Positions 51,173-54,465 of a DNA stretch of 54,465 nucleotides are shown piece after piece. The stretch spans positions 1-54,465 of the forward strand of contig JBJOKE010000076.1 of NCBI GenBank assembly GCA_046046245.1. Reading direction: 5' to 3'. How positions within the stretch are numbered: the first letter of the stretch is position 1; each line of letters starts with the position of its first letter. The position numbers were made by a program, and so were the translations under genes. The stretch is from UBA4615 sp046046245. GTDB taxonomy: Bacteria > Pseudomonadota > Gammaproteobacteria > Burkholderiales > Burkholderiaceae_E. The notes beneath the pieces are model-generated. The model made no database searches and was not told where the DNA came from. It saw only the letters and a list, made by a program, of their open reading frames with translations.

Positions 51173-52699
51173 TCAGGCCAGCCCGAGCTTCTGCGCGAGC
51201 CCGATGCGTTGGAGCTTTCCGGTCGCGCCCTTCGGGATCTCCTCGAGGATGAGGATCCGCTTGGGCACCTTGAAATCGGCCGCGCGCCTGCCGACGAAGT
51301 CCTGCAGTTCGCGCTCGGTCGCCTGCTGTCCCTCGCGCAGCACGACGGCCGCGGCGACCTCCTCGCCGAGCTTCGGGTGCGGCATGCCGAAGCACACCAC
51401 CTGCCCCACCGCCGGGTGGTCCATGAGGATCTCGTCCACCTCGCGCGGGCTCACCTTCTCGCCGCCGCGGTTGATGATCTCCTTGAGCCGGCCGGTGATG
51501 CTGATGAAGCCGTCGGCATCCATCACGCCCTGGTCGCCGGTGCGGAACCAGCCGTTCACGAACGCCTCGGCGTTCGCCTTCGGATTCGCCTCGTAGCCGG
51601 CGGTGACGTTCGGTCCCTTGATGACGATCTCGCCGGTCTCGCCACGCGCGAGCAGCGAACCGTCCTCGCCCATGATCGCGATCTCAGGGCCTGCCGCGCG
51701 GCCGACGGTGCCGGGCTTGCGGGTCTCGGGCGGAAGCGGGTTCGACGCCATCTGGTGGGTCGCCTCGGTCATGCCGTAGGCCTCGACCAGCGGCGCCCCG
51801 AAGGTCTCCTCGAGCTCGCGGATCACCTGCGGCGGGATCGACGAGGACGACGAGCGCAGGAAGCGCAGCGGATGGCGCGCGATGACGTCGCCGTTCTTCG
51901 ACGCGCGCGACAGGATCGCCTGGTGCATCGTCGGGACCGCCGTGTACCAGGTGGGCTTCGCCTCGTCCATCCACGCGAAGAACTTCAGCGCGTTGAAGCC
52001 CGGCGTGCAGAAGACCTGCGAGCCGGCCGACAGCGGCGCGAGCACGCCGGCGATCAGGCCGTGGATGTGGAACAGCGGCATGATGTTCAGGCCGCAGTCC
52101 TTCGACGTGAACTGCAGCGTCGCGCGGATGTTCTGCGCCGACGCCGCGAGGTTGCGCTGCGACAGCGGGACGATCTTCGGCCGCGAGGTGGTGCCCGAGG
52201 TGTGCAGCACCATCGACACGTCGTCCGGCTCGGCGGCGCCCGCCGCGGCGGCCGCGCGCGGCGTGGCGTCGCCGTCGCGCGGCGCGAGCGTGAACTGGCC
52301 GGCGGGCGCGGCCGCGTCGGCGACCAGCTCGAGCAGCCGAACGCCGAGCTTCTCGGCGACGCCGACCGCCGGCGAGGTCGAACCCTGCGCGACGATCAGC
52401 GCCGCGGCCTTCAGGTCCGACAGGTAGAACTCGAACTCCTCGGCGCGGTAGGCCGGGTTCAGCGGCGCGCTGGTGACCGCACACGCGCAGGCGACGAAGC
52501 AGGTGGCCATCTCGGGGCCGTTGTCGAGCACGATCGCGACGCGGTCGTTGCGACCGATCCCCAGCGCGTTCAGCCGCGCGCGGGTCGCGTCGATCAGCGC
52601 GCGCAGTTCGCCGAAGGTGCTCGCGCGGCGGCCGGGCGCGCCGATCGCGGGGGCATCCTCGGCACCGGTGGCCAGCAGGGTCGTCAGGGTCGCTTGCAT
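51173..52699 (-). CDS. acyl-CoA ligase of the AAE3/Pcs60 (oxalyl-CoA synthetase-like) group
   Basis: A 508-residue ANL-superfamily ligase. The ATP loop is LHTSGTTSRPKIVPLS, then PLFHIHGLI and the YTAVPTMHQAIL and AYGMTEATHQMASNPLPP segments, and late GRLKEIINRGGEKVSPREVDEIL and the catalytic Lys in KGATGKLQR. The RFLRSSSSSIPP and EATHQMASNP segments match AAE3/Pcs60-type oxalate-CoA ligases most closely. It is encoded directly upstream of tctC, so the transported carboxylate may be activated by it. The substrate remains inference. Confidence 0.87.
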   Translation of the reverse strand: MQATLTTLLATGAEDAPAIGAPGRRASTFGELRALIDATRARLNALGIGRNDRVAIVLDNGPEMATCFVACACAVTSAPLNPAYRAEEFEFYLSDLKAAALIVAQGSTSPAVGVAEKLGVRLLELVADAAAPAGQFTLAPRDGDATPRAAAAAGAAEPDDVSMVLHTSGTTSRPKIVPLSQRNLAASAQNIRATLQFTSKDCGLNIMPLFHIHGLIAGVLAPLSAGSQVFCTPGFNALKFFAWMDEAKPTWYTAVPTMHQAILSRASKNGDVIARHPLRFLRSSSSSIPPQVIRELEETFGAPLVEAYGMTEATHQMASNPLPPETRKPGTVGRAAGPEIAIMGEDGSLLARGETGEIVIKGPNVTAGYEANPKANAEAFVNGWFRTGDQGVMDADGFISITGRLKEIINRGGEKVSPREVDEILMDHPAVGQVVCFGMPHPKLGEEVAAAVVLREGQQATERELQDFVGRRAADFKVPKRILILEEIPKGATGKLQRIGLAQKLGLA

Positions 52700-52932
52700 G
52701 GGTCCTCTGGGTTCTCGGGAAAACGAAGCGGCCGAGGGTACACGTCCGGTCTCCGCCCGCCCGGCACGGCGGCACGGCCCGCGACGTCGCCGGGCGCAGG
52801 TCGCACCAGCGGGGCGATGGATCTCGGAAGGCGACCGCCCGACGGGGGTCACGGGCGGCTTCGGCTGTCGGCACCGGGCCGCGGATCGGCGGTCGGGACC
52901 GGCCGGCTGGGGTGTGCCGGCTGCTGCACTGC

Positions 52933-52962
52933 GTTATACGGGAACCTGTCCAGGACAAACAA
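52933..52962 (-). promoter_or_regulatory. candidate promoter of the ligase-tct operon with internal operator
   Basis: Minus strand: TTGTTT (52957-52962), 18-base spacer, TATAAC (52933-52938). The perfect inverted repeat TGTCC-A-GGACA (52947-52957) fills the spacer, where a repressor would block RNA polymerase. The leader would be ~230 bases long, which is a weakness. Confidence 0.45.
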
Positions 52963-52966
52963 GCGA

Positions 52967-52993
52967 AACCGGCGGTTTTTCCGGACGCCGGTT
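52967..52993 (-). terminator. possible terminator of the methyltransferase gene
   Basis: AACCGGCG pairs with CGCCGGTT across an 11-base loop. On the minus strand the stem is followed by a T-rich stretch, though not a clean T-run. It lies ~140 bases after the methyltransferase stop. Confidence 0.4.
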
Positions 52994-53050
52994 GGACATT
53001 TCACTTGGTGGAAAGAGGTTCTTCAGGCGGCGGGCCCTCTCGGGCCGGTC

Positions 53051-53081
53051 GCCGCCCCGCCGCCCCGCCGCCCCGCCGCCC
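53051..53081. repeat. 8-bp tandem repeat
   Basis: Nearly four copies of GCCGCCCC in the non-coding region just downstream of the methyltransferase stop. Confidence 0.75.
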
Positions 53082-53131
53082 GGCGGCTGTCGGGCGTCGG
53101 GTGCCGTCTCGCGGTCCTGCCGCGGCGACGA

Positions 53132-54190
53132 TCAGGCGGGCTGGGCGGCCGAGGTCGGCCGAACCGCCCGATCGGGCGACAGGCCCCGCGTGAAGACGGG
53201 CGCCGCGACCGGGTCCTTCGTCATGACCGCGAACATCTGGGTGGGCTTCAGGCGTCCGCTCTGGAAGCCCTCTTCGTCGATGGCGTGCAACCGATCGACG
53301 AACGACCGGTCCCACTCGGCCTTCGCATCGAAGTTGTGGCCGAAGCCCCGATCGATGAACGGCGCGACAACGTTCGCGAAACCGTGGAAGTATTCGAAGT
53401 GGAAGCGTTCCAGCAGCAGCGGCAGGATGTCCTGCGCACGGATACCCTCGAAGCCCGACACCGAACAGTCCCAGTTGACGAAGGTCCGCTCCATGCGGTC
53501 CATCTGGTGGTTGAACCGATACGCGTCCGGCAGCTCCTCCCAGAACCGGTTCACGATCTCGAGCGCCTCGGGCCAGCGCTGATGCCCGTTCCGACCGATC
53601 ATGTCGGCCGTGACGAAGCGCCCGTGCGGCGCCAACGCGCGCCCGATGGCATCGAACAGCCCTTCGAGATCGACGACGTGATGCAGCGAGTGGTTCGCCA
53701 TCACCCCCGCGTACGTCGTGTCCGGCCGCCATCGGTTGAAGTCGGCCTCCGTGAACACCATGTGCTCGGACATGCCTTCCGACCTGGCGAGTTCACGCCC
53801 GCGCTCGAGCAGATGCGGGTTGAGCTCGAGGCACTCGAAGGTGAACGCGGCGAGACCGGCCTGCTTCATCAGCTTGGCGACGCGGATCTCGGTGTCGCAG
53901 TAGCCGGCGCCGACGCTCAGGAAGCGCGGGTTCGCCCCGACGCCTCGCATCAGGCTCTTCGCGTAGAAGTCGTCGATGCTCTCGAAGCCCGCCGCGACCA
54001 GGTGCGGGCGCACGTACGTGTGCGACCAGTAGTGGAAGATCTCGGGCAGTTCGTGGATGTTCTTGATGTCCTTGAACTGCGCGATTTCCTTCAGCTTGGC
54101 CGCTTCGTAGCCCGGGGCGCCGACGTATCGGAGGCGACGCAGGACACGTCGGAAGACATTGGAAACTGATCGCATCGAAGGGTCGTCCAT
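53132..54190 (-). CDS. SAM-dependent methyltransferase-like protein
   Basis: A 352-residue protein with a class I methyltransferase core: FLSVGAGYCDTEIRVAKLM (motif I), ECLELNPHLL, and VMANHSLHHVVDLEGLFDAIGRALAPHGRFV in the middle. The N-terminal ~55 residues are basic and helical; the C-terminal region (FANVVAPFIDRGFGHNFDAKAEWD) resembles methyltransferases found in glycan and polysaccharide loci. ATG at 54190 is used; one at 54175 is possible. A TATGAT -10 at 54270-54275 on the minus strand supports starting below 54262. Acceptor unknown. Confidence 0.8.
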   Translation of the reverse strand: MDDPSMRSVSNVFRRVLRRLRYVGAPGYEAAKLKEIAQFKDIKNIHELPEIFHYWSHTYVRPHLVAAGFESIDDFYAKSLMRGVGANPRFLSVGAGYCDTEIRVAKLMKQAGLAAFTFECLELNPHLLERGRELARSEGMSEHMVFTEADFNRWRPDTTYAGVMANHSLHHVVDLEGLFDAIGRALAPHGRFVTADMIGRNGHQRWPEALEIVNRFWEELPDAYRFNHQMDRMERTFVNWDCSVSGFEGIRAQDILPLLLERFHFEYFHGFANVVAPFIDRGFGHNFDAKAEWDRSFVDRLHAIDEEGFQSGRLKPTQMFAVMTKDPVAAPVFTRGLSPDRAVRPTSAAQPA

Positions 54191-54334
54191 GTATTCGTGT
54201 ACCGCAGCGGGCCCTCGTCGCCCGCACCGGCCGCGGTCTCGCCTCGGGCATGGGCGCCGGGCCCCGTGCATCATAGCCAGATGAGCTCGGTGTCACAGCA
54301 GAATCTCCTGCCTTGTCTCGACTGTGGATTTCAC

Positions 54335-54465
54335 TTGAAGGTCACCACCTGGAACGTCAACTCGCTGAAGGTCCGCCTGCCGCAGGTGCTCGGCTGGCTC
54401 GAGGCGAACCCGGTCGACGTGCTGTGCCTGCAGGAGACCAAGCTCGTCGACGAGAAGTTCCCGGT
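54335..54465 (+). CDS. xthA: exonuclease III, N-terminal part (cut by window edge)
   Basis: The first 43 residues of an exonuclease III/AP-endonuclease. From the TTG at 54335 the sequence runs MKVTTWNVNSLKVRLP, with Asn7 and Glu34 (in CLQETK) falling exactly at the catalytic metal-binding positions of the family. An ATG at 54281 is in frame and would add 18 residues absent from relatives, so TTG is preferred. The gene runs off the right edge. Confidence 0.9.
   Translation, partial: MKVTTWNVNSLKVRLPQVLGWLEANPVDVLCLQETKLVDEKFP

Larger units (their letters stand above)
52700..53131. other. 432-base non-coding gap between acyl-CoA ligase and methyltransferase
   Basis: No gene is supported here. 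It holds the candidate promoter at 52933-52962 (minus strand), the palindrome TGTCCAGGACA inside it, a hairpin at 52967-52993, and an 8-bp tandem repeat at 53051-53081. Bases 52920-53025 are noticeably less GC-rich than the flanks. Confidence 0.8.

Overview
The window is a very GC-rich bacterial chromosome segment, densely packed with genes. Its gene content suggests a betaproteobacterium of the Burkholderiales. The grounds are the surE-pcm-nlpD block, two Bug/TctC-type tricarboxylate-transporter binding proteins, a metY-hydrolase pair, malate synthase G, a TAXI-type binding protein next to folD, and several short acyl-CoA/AMP-ligase clusters typical of that order. No taxonomic marker such as rRNA is present, so this is inference.

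Layout. 1-3245 (minus strand): nlpD-like lipoprotein (cut by the edge), pcm, surE, a two-CBS protein and a receiver-domain protein. 3495-9184: metY with an alpha/beta hydrolase, a YihY-type membrane protein, a DUF2069 protein, dusA and a NarL-type response regulator. 9275-13315: an enolase paralogue with active-site changes, overlapped by an aminoglycoside-phosphotransferase-like kinase, divergent from a PaaK/CapK-like adenylate-forming enzyme; a near-perfect FNR/Anr-type palindrome lies between them. 13382-17051: a tungstate-type ABC permease and ATPase without a binding protein, a large lipoprotein of unknown function, and a small acidic protein. 17161-23782: a five-gene run (dienelactone hydrolase, methyltransferase, OsmC, two acyl-CoA dehydrogenases) divergent from an AraC regulator, then an MliC-like lipoprotein and yceH. 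23854-33624: a hydrolase, an MFS transporter, a haloacid dehalogenase with malate synthase G, enoyl-CoA hydratase, a Bug protein, an MscS channel and a CIA30-family protein.

The most distinctive region is 34800-40278, which I read as an arsenic/organoarsenical resistance operon. A MarR-type regulator with paired cysteines is followed, with overlapping start and stop, by one polypeptide that fuses an ArsN2-like acetyltransferase to a FAD/NAD(P) flavoprotein with a Cys-Cys-rich tail. Then come an ArsK-like MFS exporter, an ArsP/DUF318-type permease and a small CxxC redox protein. It is followed by a broken copy of the 3' end of the adjacent tRNA-Glu, then intact tRNA-Glu and tRNA-Ala genes with a clear promoter.

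40877-54465: a membrane-anchored TAXI protein, folD, oligopeptidase A (prlC), a DUF4124-glutaredoxin protein, a fumarylacetoacetase-family enzyme, and a minus-strand set (AAE3/Pcs60-like acyl-CoA ligase, TctC, TctB, TctA, ketopantoate-reductase-family enzyme) that looks like an uptake-and-activation module for a carboxylate. The window ends with a methyltransferase and the 5' end of the exonuclease III gene. Several genes have a TAnnnT hexamer only 7-9 bases before ATG and no Shine-Dalgarno sequence, which suggests leaderless transcripts.
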